Shown here piece by piece: positions 44,041-55,601 of a stretch of DNA of 64,000 bases. A model generated the notes under the pieces. That model was not told the DNA's origin. It was given only the letters and a program-made list of their open reading frames with translations, and did no database searches. Positions within the stretch are counted from its first letter, which is position 1, and every line of letters begins with the position of its first letter. A program made the position numbers and the translations under genes. The stretch comes from Brachionus rotundiformis (lineage: Eukaryota > Rotifera > Eurotatoria > Ploima > Brachionidae), in NCBI GenBank assembly GCA_016802295.1, contig JAESIW010000109.1:826044-890043 (forward strand). The letters are read 5' to 3'.

Positions 44041-47000
44041 TGTTTAATCCATTATGTCTTTGTTAACAGATAGTGTTCCAAGTAGCAAGTCTTTTTTTCA
44101 TATTATGTCCAATGAATCTCTTTTCAATTTCAACTTTAATTAATAATAAAATTGATTTAATATAATGAATAAGATTCAAAAATAATGGATTTAATTTTTG
44201 CAAGTATTTATAGCTAATTAATATTATTGATCTAATTTTAGATCAATCTTCTATCTTCTATTTCTAATGGCGCATAAGGCTTAATCTAGTTGACTTATTT
44301 CTCCAATATATTAGATTAACCAAATTAATACAGTTAAACATAGAAATTTCCCGAATTGAAATTTTTTATTAAGAGATTAAGTTGTTGATTAATAAACTTT
44401 TTCAAGATAATAAGACTTAAATTATCTTTTGTTCAAAAAAGCAAATCAAAGCATTAGATAGGAAAAATTGATTTTCAATAAAATTAAAAAATGTCTAATT
44501 ATAAAAATAAAAAAATATTGGATGTAAAATTAATCTAAAATTTTTTCTAGACAATATGTATTAATTTCGATTTTCATATCAACATTCGAAAATAATTATT
44601 TTTTTTTAAATTACATAATTTTCTCTGTAAGAAATATTAAAATAAAAATAAATATTTAGCTTTTGCCTTACGGTTTTTTAATCGACTAATTTCATTTCAA
44701 CATTTAATTAAATTAAAATTAGTTTTGATATAATTTTTATATAATATTTTATCAAATGATTAGTTTAAAATCACAAATTGATTATTTAAGATATGTGCTA
44801 GTCAAATTTATTTATTGTTAGATAATTTCATCCGTCATAGACAGATATTAAACTAATCAAGAAGTATTTTATCAATCGTTTGAAAGTAAATATTTACAAC
44901 TCTCCAAGTAAATACACTTAATAATATAAAATTGAATGGTTATTATAGTATGATGCTTAATTGACCAATTCTTATTAAAAAAAATTTTTCGAATTATTAA
45001 ATTGATAAAAGGATGGACAAAATGAATGAATTCAGCGTTCAGAGTTATCTACTCTGTTATCTACTATGAAGCCATCAATTTAAGCTTGGTATNNNNNNNN
45101 NNNNNNNNNNNNNNNNNNNNNNNNNNNNNNNNNNNNNNNNNNNNNNNNNNNNNNNNNNNNNNNNNNNNNNNNNNNNNNNNNNNNNNNNNNNNNNNNNNNN
45201 NNNNNNNNNNNNNNNNNNNNNNNNNNNNNNNNNNNNNNNNNNNNNNNNNNNNNNNNNNNNNNNNNNNNNNNNNNNNNNNNNNNNNNNNNNNNNNNNNNNN
45301 NNNNNNNNNNNNNNNNNNNNNNNNNNNNNNNNNNNNNNNNNNNNNNNNNNNNNNNNNNNNNNNNNNNNNNNNNNNNNNNNNNNNNNNNNNNNNNNNNNNN
45401 NNNNNNNNNNNNNNNNNNNNNNNNNNNNNNNNNNNNNNNNNNNNNNNNNNNNNNNNNNNNNNNNNNNNNNNNNNNNNNNNNNNNNNNNNNNNNNNNNNNN
45501 NNNNNNNNNNNNNNNNNNNNNNNNNNNNNNNNNNNNNNNNNNNNNNNNNNNNNNNNNNNNNNNNNNNNNNNNNNNNNNNNNNNNNNNNNNNTAGATAATT
45601 TCATCCGTCATAGACAGATATTAAACTAATCAAGAAGTATTTTATCAATCGTTTGAAAGTAAATATTTACAACTCTCCAAGTAAATACACTTAATAATAT
45701 AAAATTGAATGGTTATTATAGTATGATGCTTAATTGACCAATTCTTATTAAAAAAAATTTTTCGAATTATTAAATTGATAAAAGGATGGACAAAATGAAT
45801 GAATTCAGCGTTCAGAGTTATCTACTCTGTTATCTACTATGAAGCCATCAATTTAAGCTTGGTATTGAAACTGTAAGCTTTCTGAAGTCAAAATGGTTAT
45901 TTGTCTCAATCTTGGAACCTAATTCCTTGTTTCTATAGAAGCTTTTTCATGATCTTTGAACTGTAGTTAATACCATTGGTGAAATTGACACGCACATTGT
46001 ATTAAATTTTAATTTAAAGATATTTTTAAATTGGTCAATATTTGGGAACTTTGGAATCAACTTTGTAAATCATGTCTATGATTTATTTCTCCAGGTATAA
46101 GCACAAATAGTAATAGACAGTAAATTTTAGAGAGATAAAAATTAATCTTTAAATAGAAAAAAGGAAGTAATTTTTTTATTTTGTTTGATGTAACTTATTC
46201 AATTAACAGTCTAAGTTAAGTAAATTAAAAATCTAGTCAATTTGCGATGTGGTACTTGGCAATTTTGGACAGAGGTACAAGAAATTTATTATTACATTTA
46301 TCTTTATTGTAGAGAATAGATGGTCATTTTGTCCATGGCCATAGTTGACTTTTGGAAAAAGTTTTGGTATTTATAAAAACTTATTTATTTTTTATAAATC
46401 TAATTAAGTTAGTTTAGAAAGAAAATTAATGCAAATTAATTACAGATCGTAAATAAATAAATTTGCCTTTTTTACCATTTGAATGAAAAGAAATTTATTC
46501 AATAATTAATAAAAATAGATGGAAAATAAAATAAATCCTTGTTTTAGGTTAGACTCTTCTCATATCATAATTAATTAACCAAGGTATCCTAGAATAAAAA
46601 ATTAAACAATACTCATTGAAAACTAGTAAAGCTTTGATGTATGTCGAACTAAACTGTCAATTTAACACTAAACCAAAATTTATATGATAATTTTTTTCTT
46701 AATTTAATAAATTCTAAGAGTATTTTTTTCCAAAAAGTGAACCAAAATGCCATGAAATTAATTAACTTACAACATAAGTAATTTTATTAAAGAATAATTT
46801 GGTAAAAAGGATTTTTAATTAACCACAAGTAAACACAAATAATATCACGCAGCTTCAAAAAAACAACGCCCAGACTTAATTGCCTGCCCCTTTAAGCTTA
46901 CCAAACTCCCAAAACAGTGCAAATATTTATCGTCTATTACTCATGTCATAGTAAAACTAATTAGGCCTTATTTGTATAAACTAAAGGCGTTTCAATATAT

Positions 47001-47111
47001 ATCCTCCAATATTCTTATATTTTAACTAAAATTTACATGTATATCATTTTTTATCTTTATCTAAAAATACGATTTTTATCCAACTTTTAGAATTAATTGG
47101 GAATTGTAGTC
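44041..47111. other. AT-rich intergenic stretch including an assembly gap; upstream region of the myosin III gene
   Basis: No gene recognised. The block 46860-47010 is less AT-rich (with CTGCCCCTTTAAGC and ACTAATTAGGCC) and may hold the myosin promoter. An acceptor (CCAACTTTTAG) just before the coding start at 47112 suggests a 5' leader intron or trans-splicing. Confidence 0.45.
44819..45865. other. 499-nt run of N flanked by identical 274-bp sequences
   Basis: 44819-45092 and 45592-45865 appear identical base for base and in the same orientation, one on each side of the N run 45093-45591. This is most simply a scaffolding artefact in which two contigs overlap; a true tandem duplication around an unsequenced spacer is the alternative. 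Confidence 0.85.
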
Positions 47112-50100
47112 ATGGTTTACAAGCCTTATTCCCAATATAGTCAGATAATAAAATTTGACGAGTTGCAATCGCCTGATGGCCAGTGGGAACTGCTTGAGAG
47201 CATTGGCGAGGGCACTTATGGTGAAGTGTACAAAGCTAGACATGCCAAGACTGGCGAATACGCCGCTGTCAAAATCATGGAATCTGTGAACGAAGTAATC
47301 GAGGAAATTGAGGAAGAGTACATTGTTTTGCGCGATTTATGCCATCATGCCAATTTGCCTCGCTTCTATGGCATCTTTATGAAGAAGTACAATGAAGAGG
47401 ACCAATTGTGGCTTGTTCTTGAGCTGTGCAGCAATGGCTCTGTCACCGAGTTAGCTAAATCGCTAATTAAAATAGGCCTTAAACTTGATGAAGCAATCAT
47501 TTCCTACATTTTGTCTCAAACATTGTCAGCTTTGGAACATTTGCATAAGAACCATGTAATGCATCGTGATGTTAAAGGACACAACATTTTAATCACAGAA
47601 AGTGGAACAATTAAGCTTGTAGATTTTGGTGTAAGTGCTCACCTAAAAAATACAATCAGTAGGCGTAATACATCTGTGGGAACACCATTTTGGATGGCTC
47701 CAGAGGTGATTGCATGTGAGCAGCAAATGGAGTATGAATACGATTGTAGAGCAGACATTTGGTCGCTTGGAATAACCGCAATTGAGCTGGCCGATGGCGA
47801 ACCGCCTCTGTCTGAGTTGCATCCAATGCGAGCATTGTTCAAGATACCTCGTAATCCTGCGCCCACTCTCAAAAACCCCAAAGACTGGTCGCCAGAGTAC
47901 AACGATTTTGTTAAAAAGTGCTTGGTAAAGGACTTTGAGCGTAGACCGACTGTAGAAGATTTGCTTAAGCATCCATTTATGGCAAAGCATGCTCATAGGA
48001 CAGATGAATTGAAACAGCAGCTTAAAAATTTGGTCTTGGAGCAAAAAAAGTACATGCATGATTTAAAAAAATTGCCTGAAGTAACCACAAAACATGGAAA
48101 ATTTAAATCTAAGCGAAAGTCAAAGCGTCATTCACCATACACAGTGGACGATTTGGCCTCTTTGGAAAATTTTGACGAAGATTCAATCGTAACCCAGCTT
48201 TTCAACAGGTTTATGCAAGGACAAATTTATACCTACATTGGCGACATACTCTTGGCTGTAAATCCTTTCACTCAACTAGGAATTTATACCGAAGAGTGGT
48301 CAAAAAAGTACCAGAACAGTCTTAAAAATGAAAATCCACCGCACATTTTTGCCATGGCTGATTTCACTTACCAAGCCATGATGCATAATAGCACCAACCA
48401 ATGCATTATAATCAGCGGTGAGTCCGGTTCTGGTAAAACTGAATCGGCTAATTTGCTCCTACAGCAGCTTACTCTTCTGGGTCGAGTAAGACACAATTTA
48501 ATTTTAATTTTAAATTATCTAGTTGATTCATTCATTTCTTAGATAAAAATAATTATAAATTGAAGAAAATTTTTATTTTCAAAATAAATAAATTTCTATT
48601 AATTAAAAAAAAATAATTGGTTTTCTAATAGGCTCCAACAAAATGTTTAGAAGAGAAAATTTTACAAGTAAACCCGTTAATGGAAGCATTTGGTAACGCA
48701 AAGACTGTGATAAATGACAACTCATCTCGCTTTGGCAAATACTTGGATATGATATTCACAAAAAATGGTAGAGTTATTGGAGCCCAATTACATGAATATT
48801 TGCTCGAAAAATCACGAGTTGTCTCTCAAGCACCGTAAGTAAAAGCTCATTATCTCTGGTACCCATTTTATAGCTTAAATTCAAGTGGTGAGAGAAATTT
48901 CCACATATTTTATTACATGTACGACGGTTTGGTAAGTGATACACAAAAATTAAAGTACCATCTAAGTCACGATACCAAATATAAATACTTGAGTGACATT
49001 GATCCAGCCCAAAGCACTTCGAATAGATCGAAGTTCTACACGATCCATCAATGCTTTGAGACAATTGGTTTCAAGTCCCAAGAAGTGAATTCAATATACA
49101 GTCTATTAGCTGGGGTTTTGCATCTTGGTAATTTGACTTTTGTCCAAGATGAAGGTGTCCATATTGACGGAAAATGTCATGTGGTCAACAAAAATTCTCT
49201 CATCATAATTTCCCAGCTATTGGGAGTAGATGAAAAAGAGCTCCAAGGTGCGATTACTCAGTGCAGCATTGTTACTCGTGGTGAAACTGTAATTAGACAA
49301 AATTCGCTCCAAGAGTGTCAAGCAGCGAGAGATTCAATGTCCAAGGGTTTGTATGGACGACTCTTTAGCTGGATAGTGAACAAAATAAATCTTCTTCTTC
49401 AGCCTAGTCTTCATGAGTAAAAAAATGTTTAATTTTTAATATTATTCAACTTAATTAATTAATTAAGAACTGATGATAACATTTCAATTAGTTTATTGGA
49501 CATATTTGGCTTTGAGAATTTTCCTCGTAACTCATTTGAACAATTGTGTATTAATATTGCCAATGAACAGATCCAGTACTATTTTAACCAGCATGTTTTT
49601 GCTTGGGAGATGCAAGAGTACATGAATGAAGGCATAGATGGATCAGAAATAACATTTGTGGACAATCGGCCAGTTTTGGACATGTTTTTGGCAAAACCAA
49701 TGGGTCTGCTAGCCTTACTGGATGAAGAGTCGCGCTTTCCAAAAGCCAGTGATTCTACTTTGGTAGAAAAATTTCACCGAAACATAAAAGCTTTTTGCTA
49801 TTTTAAACCCAAGTCAAACGAGTTGACTTTTACCATACAGCACTATGCCGGACAAGTGCAATACGATGTGTCTGGATTTTTGGAAAAAAATTGCGACTAT
49901 GTGCCTCCAGAAATAGTCAGCTTGCTTAGACAATCCGAAATTTCTCTAATTAGATCCTTGTTTCGCAATCCATTGACCAAAACTGGTGAGCATCCACCTA
50001 ATATTCTATCTATTTGTAAGTCCCGACATATTACTTAAAATTAATCACTCTTTTTTTTCGTAGTTTCATAGTGCCAATATTTAACAGAGTGATCTTGTAT

Positions 50101-52762
50101 TATTCATACAAAAAATATAATTTCTTATCAAAAAATAATATATTATATGATATTAAATCCAAGATGTTTAGTTCAAAATTAATTTGGGAAGACTTATATA
50201 CAGAATAAGTTTCAACTAGATTAATATTAATTACATTATTTTTATTAATTAATAAAGATTTTAATTTAAAGTGAAAAAAAAAAACTTAGAATTCTGTCAT
50301 ACATCTTTCACGACATTTAATACAGATTAATCTGTAGACAACTTATCTTATCAATTAATCCAAATTAACCTATGGGATCAAGATAAATACTCATTCTCAT
50401 TTTAACTTATCAAACTATGAAACAATTAGTTTATCACACTTAGAAAATAATTTTTGTTTGATGATTAAAATTTATTTTAAAATTTAAAGGCAATTTAGCT
50501 TATGGTACATTCAAGACAAGTGGTTCTTTTGAGAGCTACGAGAGCGCAAGTAATTCAAATGTAAAGTACGCCCGTCCAGCTGGAGGAAGCAAGACAACAT
50601 CGACAAGTCAAAGCAGAGCTCAAGCAACTGTGGCAACTTATTTTAGATATTCTTTAATGGACCTGCTATCGAAGATGGTGGCTGGTGCGCCTCACTTTGT
50701 GCGCTGCATTAGGCCTAATAAAGACAAGATTCAAGGCTATTTTGACTCGGAAACAGTGAGCATACAGCTCAAGTACACTGGTGTTCTTGAGACCACCAAA
50801 ATACGCCGATTGGGCTATTCTAACCGAGTGTCCTACAGTGACTTTGTGAAGCGCTACTCGATCCTTGCTGACCCCTTTAAATTGGAAAGTTATAGCCCTA
50901 CCAGAGAGTGCTGTGCGGAAATATTGCAAAAAATAGGATTGAAGAATTGGAAAATTGGAAAAACCAAAGTTTTTCTAAAATATTATCATGTAGAACAATT
51001 GACCAGGATGCACGATGACATGAACCATAAAATAGTAATAATACAAAGCGCCATCAGAGGTTGGTTAGCCAGAAAAAAGTTCAAAAGTGAATTAGACGTG
51101 AAAAAGAAGGCTGCATTGGTAATCCAACGGTATTACCGTGGCTACCGTGTGCGCAGACTTAACAAAGAATTGAAAGAATACAAGTCTAAGGCCGCTTGTC
51201 TTCTACAAGCACAGATACGGGGCTATCTGGCACGACAGCGCTTCAAAAAACTTAAACAGTCTCATTTGAATCTTATGAATACAAAAATTAGATTTTCTTC
51301 GGAGAAATTTTTGGCCTGTGTGCGCTTAATCCAAAGCTATTGGCGCGGATATGCTGTGCGCAAGTTGGTCAAGGAGTTAAAATTGGACAAGGCTGCCAAG
51401 TCAATGCAATTTGGCTATTTTTGTGAACAAATTCAACTATTGAACAATGATGCCTACATGACTCTGATAAAGACAAACTACCAGATACCTCAAAGCGATA
51501 TGCATCACATGCCCGGTCTTCATGGCCTCAAGTTCGAGATGCAAGGTAAAAATTACCAAAATTACCACCATAACAACTACAACCATCACTACCATCATGT
51601 TACGCCAATTAACTCTTTTAATTCCAATACTAATCAAATTACTAATGGTAAAAATTAACATAGATAAATTAATAAAGTATTTTTTAAATTAATTTTATTT
51701 ATTTAGAAATAGTCAGCAAGATAAAAAAAAACTTGGAACAAAAAGCATTGCTGATCAATAAGCAAAACGTAATTTTTATTAATTGTTAAAAAATTGACTT
51801 AGAAAATTAATTAAAAAATAAATTCAGCTTGAGCAAGAAAATTCAGCTTCACCTGGCTCTAGAATTCAGCAAAAAATGAGTTCCAATTTTGCCCAAATCT
51901 CACATCCAATTAACATTCAGACATCGAATTATGCCAAACCTCAACACCAATCGCCAAAACAACCTCAGGCCAATGTACAAAACTTTGCTGTTCGAAATAG
52001 CAAGATAGCACAAAAATTTTTGATAAGCTCTTCATCCAACTATTACGAGTCTTTTGCTGTCCAACAACAGCAAAATTTTAACAACTTAATAAATCCATTA
52101 ACAAAGTAGAATATAAATTATCTATTTTTATTTTTTTTGTAAATTTATTCTCTATATAGAAGTAAATTAATGACCAAATCAAGCTCAAACTTGAGTACAC
52201 CGATCCCTGTACAAATAATTAGCAATGGATCGATGGTTACCAATAAGCAAAATTTGGTGACTACACCTAACAATTTAGTCCTTTCAACTGAAGCTCAAAT
52301 TTTGTCCAATGCTTTGGTAAAATTGAAAAAATTCAAACTTGCTTAGTTAAAAAATCAACATATTTTAAGAATTTGGAAAGGAGACCTTCATTGGTTGATA
52401 CGCCTGTGAACAGCTACAACAATTGTGTAATCGGTGGAGCTGTGGAAATGTAAATAATTTAAATTTGAATTCAAAAATTTAAATTTTTGCCAAGGATTGC
52501 TTGTCAGCAAACACCGATAAACATGCCAAGTTCTCAAACAAAGGCGGACAATAGCCAGGATGAAGAAGATGAGTCGCCGAAATTTAATTTTAGGGCTTTG
52601 TTGCGTAAAACCGGTCAAGATCTTGCTAATGGATGCACATTGTCCAAGAAAAAGATAAACATTGAAGCTAGACAAGTTGATTTCAGAAATGTGCTCAGAA
52701 ACAGAACAAAGTCGTCCATTGACCAATGCAAAATGATTCAGCGATTAGTACCAAGTCATTAA
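47112..52762 (+). CDS. MYO3: Class III myosin (kinase-myosin motor fusion), ten exons
   Basis: Exons 47112-48485, 48632-48834, 48886-49416, 49468-50015, 50490-51647, 51707-51768, 51828-52105, 52160-52316, 52370-52449 and 52495-52762 join with consistent phases into 1552 residues. The N-terminal STE20-like kinase has GEGTYGEVYKA, AAVKIME, MHRDVKGHNIL, VDFGVSA and GTPFWMAPEV, so it looks catalytically competent. The myosin motor has the P-loop GESGSGKTES, switch I NDNSSRFGKY, switch II LDIFGFENF and the actin-side HFVRCIRPN. Four IQ motifs follow (IIQSAIRGWLARKK, VIQRYYRGYRVRR, LLQAQIRGYLARQR, LIQSYWRGYAVRK). The tail is Asn/His/Gln-rich and ends with FNFRALLRKTG and VDFRNVLRNR, like the tail-homology motifs of vertebrate MYO3. 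Kinase plus myosin is unique to class III (NINAC, MYO3A/B), used in photoreceptors and actin protrusions. At the exon 3 acceptor I chose 48885 because it yields QAPGERNFHIFYY. Confidence 0.93.
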
Positions 52763-53099
52763 AAATACTCATTATTTAAATTAGATAATTATTTATTCAA
52801 CAAATGAGCTAGGGTTATTTAGGATATTTAACCATTTTTTTGTTTTTCAAAAATATTTTATAAAAAAAAGAAAAAAAAAATTTCTTTTTTTTTAAACTTA
52901 ATTAAAATAAATAATAAATCCGATACTTGGTCTTTAATAACCGGAGCCATAGCAATTTTTTAGATTTTATTGAATTAATAAATTGATTAAAAAAGTTTTA
53001 CTTTTCAACTCCTAAACTAATCAATAGACTAGTGTATTTGTCATATAATGACTAATTAACACTTCTTTTATCTTTTTTTTTTATTTAAATAATTTTGGG

Positions 53100-53941
53100 G
53101 GTGACCCGCAGGCTGTATAGAATGGCCAAGTCCTTCTTTTCAGCCTAACGATACATAAATGCCATGAATGGAAACTAATCGATTGATTAAATTTATGGAT
53201 AATAATATTAGAATATGCGCTGATGCAACATACAAAGTTAATTACCAAGGTTACCCAGCTATTAGAATTGGTACAACTGATCAAGCTAAACAATTTCACC
53301 CATTTGGAATAGAATTATGTAATGGGGAAACCACACATGACTATGAATTCACTTATAAGGCCACTCTTAAATACAAACCAGATTACAAACCAATTGTACT
53401 AATAGCTGATAATGCTCCAGCAATTACAAATGCTTTTAGTGCTGTTTTTGGTTTACAAGAGTTTAAGCGTGTTAACTGTTGGGATACCTCAGAGGAGTTC
53501 CATCACATAATAATGCTCTAGAAATAGATACATAAAGGAAAATGGTCTAGATCGTTGCAGATTATCTATCTTGCAATAATTGGTTAAATTGTGGTCAGTT
53601 GGTCGTGATCCTTCAAACATTAATTATAAAAAATATGAGGAAGAGCCAATTATAGATTTAAGTGACTGGACTGAGGGATTCAAATTAGAAGCGAAACATA
53701 AAGAAATGATAGAAATACAAGGAATCTATTTCACGAAAGCAGGAAATGAAATAAATTTATCAAAGCAAGAAGTAAAAAATGTACCATCACTACAAGTAAC
53801 TTCATCAGCACAGTCATCAATATACTTATTGCTACGTCAAATAATATTGTTAAGCGTAAAGCTAACAGAAATGCCAGGTATGAACCTATTAAGCCTGTAA
53901 CAAGGGCTCGATTAACAAGAGGTTGTACAAAGAACTCTTAA
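53100..53941 (+). pseudogene. MULE-type transposase remnant
   Basis: Open frame 53168-53521 has the MULE DDE-domain signature: ICADATYKVNYQGYPAIRIG, then TTDQAKQFHPFGI and PIVLIADNAPAITNAFSAVFG. After stops and a frameshift, a second part (53580-53900) reads LWSVGRDPSNINYKKYEEEP and IQGIYFTKAGNEINLS. A last shifted frame gives a basic tail (KRKANRNARYEPIKP) ending at 53941. Mutator-like transposases bind and cut DNA ends. No terminal inverted repeats were found nearby, and at least three breaks make it non-functional. Confidence 0.75.
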
Positions 53942-55601
53942 ATTATCTTTTATATTTGATTCACAGACAAACTATTATTTTTGTACGCTCTATGTACCTG
54001 ATTCTTTTTTAATTTGTTAAATAAAATTTTTTTATTAAAAATTCAAAATATATATTTGATGTTAAAATTATGATAACATAAAAAAAATTGTGATATTGAT
54101 TAATTAATTAGGTACTAGAAAATAAAATTGATACCAAAAAATAAATTAGATATGTTTAGAACAAATTAGGTACGGTGAAAAGTATATGACATTATTATTG
54201 TTAATTATTAGAGTTATCAAAAATTAAATTAATGAGTACTACGGTTCGATAATGAAAATTTTTTAAATTTAAGGTTTTAAAATCAAGTAATAATTTCACT
54301 GACAATATTTAAACATGATGTTTATTAAAATATTGTTATTCTAATGATTAAAAGATTTAATTGATTTAAAAATTTATTGTCTTTTAATTTTTTTAAAAAA
54401 GGAAATGCGTGATCGTTTTTTTAAAAGGATTAGATAGTAGATTTTAAATCATTTATTGACCAAAAAAAGTTTTTAAAAATAAAGCACCAAATAGTAACAA
54501 CCATTGAATTCTTGTTGAAAATAAATATATAAATTTTATATTAATAATAATAAAGTTAAATTAATTAGAATATTAATTGAATATCCTACATTAAACTAAA
54601 TACGAATGCTGGTTACATTCGATTAAAACGAATTAAACCCTGTAAAATAAAATTTCTTTGTCATCTAAATCTCATTTAAAAATACAATCATTGACGGCCA
54701 ATTTCTTTTCTTAGCATCGGCACGCATCGTTTAAATAGGTGGCTACATTCGCTGTTTAGTCAAAATTTGTACAAAAATATACAAAAAAAAAAAGTTTTTT
54801 GGTCAAAATTTGAAGTTTTATAAGGCTTGAGTTCAATGTTTCCGGATGTAATCACCGGCTTATGTGCACACTTTAACTGCGTCAAATACAATCATTTAGT
54901 TACGGTCAGTTGGAATTAATTCCATTCTGATTACCAAACATCATTGGCTCTTCGTCGAAGTCTTCGTCATAGTTGCTTAATTATTTTAAAATTAGTTAAT
55001 TATTTAATTTATGAATAAAATTTATATTAGAAAAAATTTAATAATTGGTTTGTATTAATTAGTAGAAAGACTAATAGAATATAAACTTAGATTAGAATAT
55101 TTATTGTATAAAAAATAAGGCTATTCTAAAATTAAAGTAGCTCAGTTCAATTTTTATGCAAAAATTGAAGCCAAGATAAATATTATATTTGAAGTTAAAC
55201 TTAAATATAAATCAAGATTTATTTGAATAAAAGATAACTTAAAATACAATTCCAAATATTGGCATATTTATTTCAGAATGAGTCAAAATTTGTTTTCATA
55301 GAAATACGCTCTCAACTATTTTAGGTTTTAAATAGAAAATTAACTTTTCCAAGGCTTGAAAACATAAAATTTGATATTAAAATTCATCTTAATTACAAAT
55401 TTAATATAAACAAATTTATTTAAATAAACTTTTAGAATCAAAACAAATAAAAGATTTTTTAATTCACTTGATTCTAATCTGGTAAATTAAAAAAAAAAAA
55501 ACAGTTTAATTTTATCTCCAAGATATTTTCAATTTACCAAAAAATATTCCAATTACTAATTTTTCTGTTCAGTAAAAAGGTCTAAGACTTAAAAAAGATA
55601 T
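53942..55601. other. AT-rich intergenic stretch
   Basis: No gene recognised. A less AT-rich block at 54680-54960 (ACGGCCAATTTC, GGCACGCATCG, ATCACCGGCTTATG) is unexplained. Confidence 0.45.

Noticed and set aside
45026..45611. Open frames crossing the N run
   Set aside because: They exist only because N was translated as unknown residues.
46860..47010. TAATTAG homeodomain-type site upstream of myosin III as a photoreceptor element
   Set aside because: A single short motif is expected by chance in AT-rich DNA; no second half-site in the arrangement known from photoreceptor promoters.
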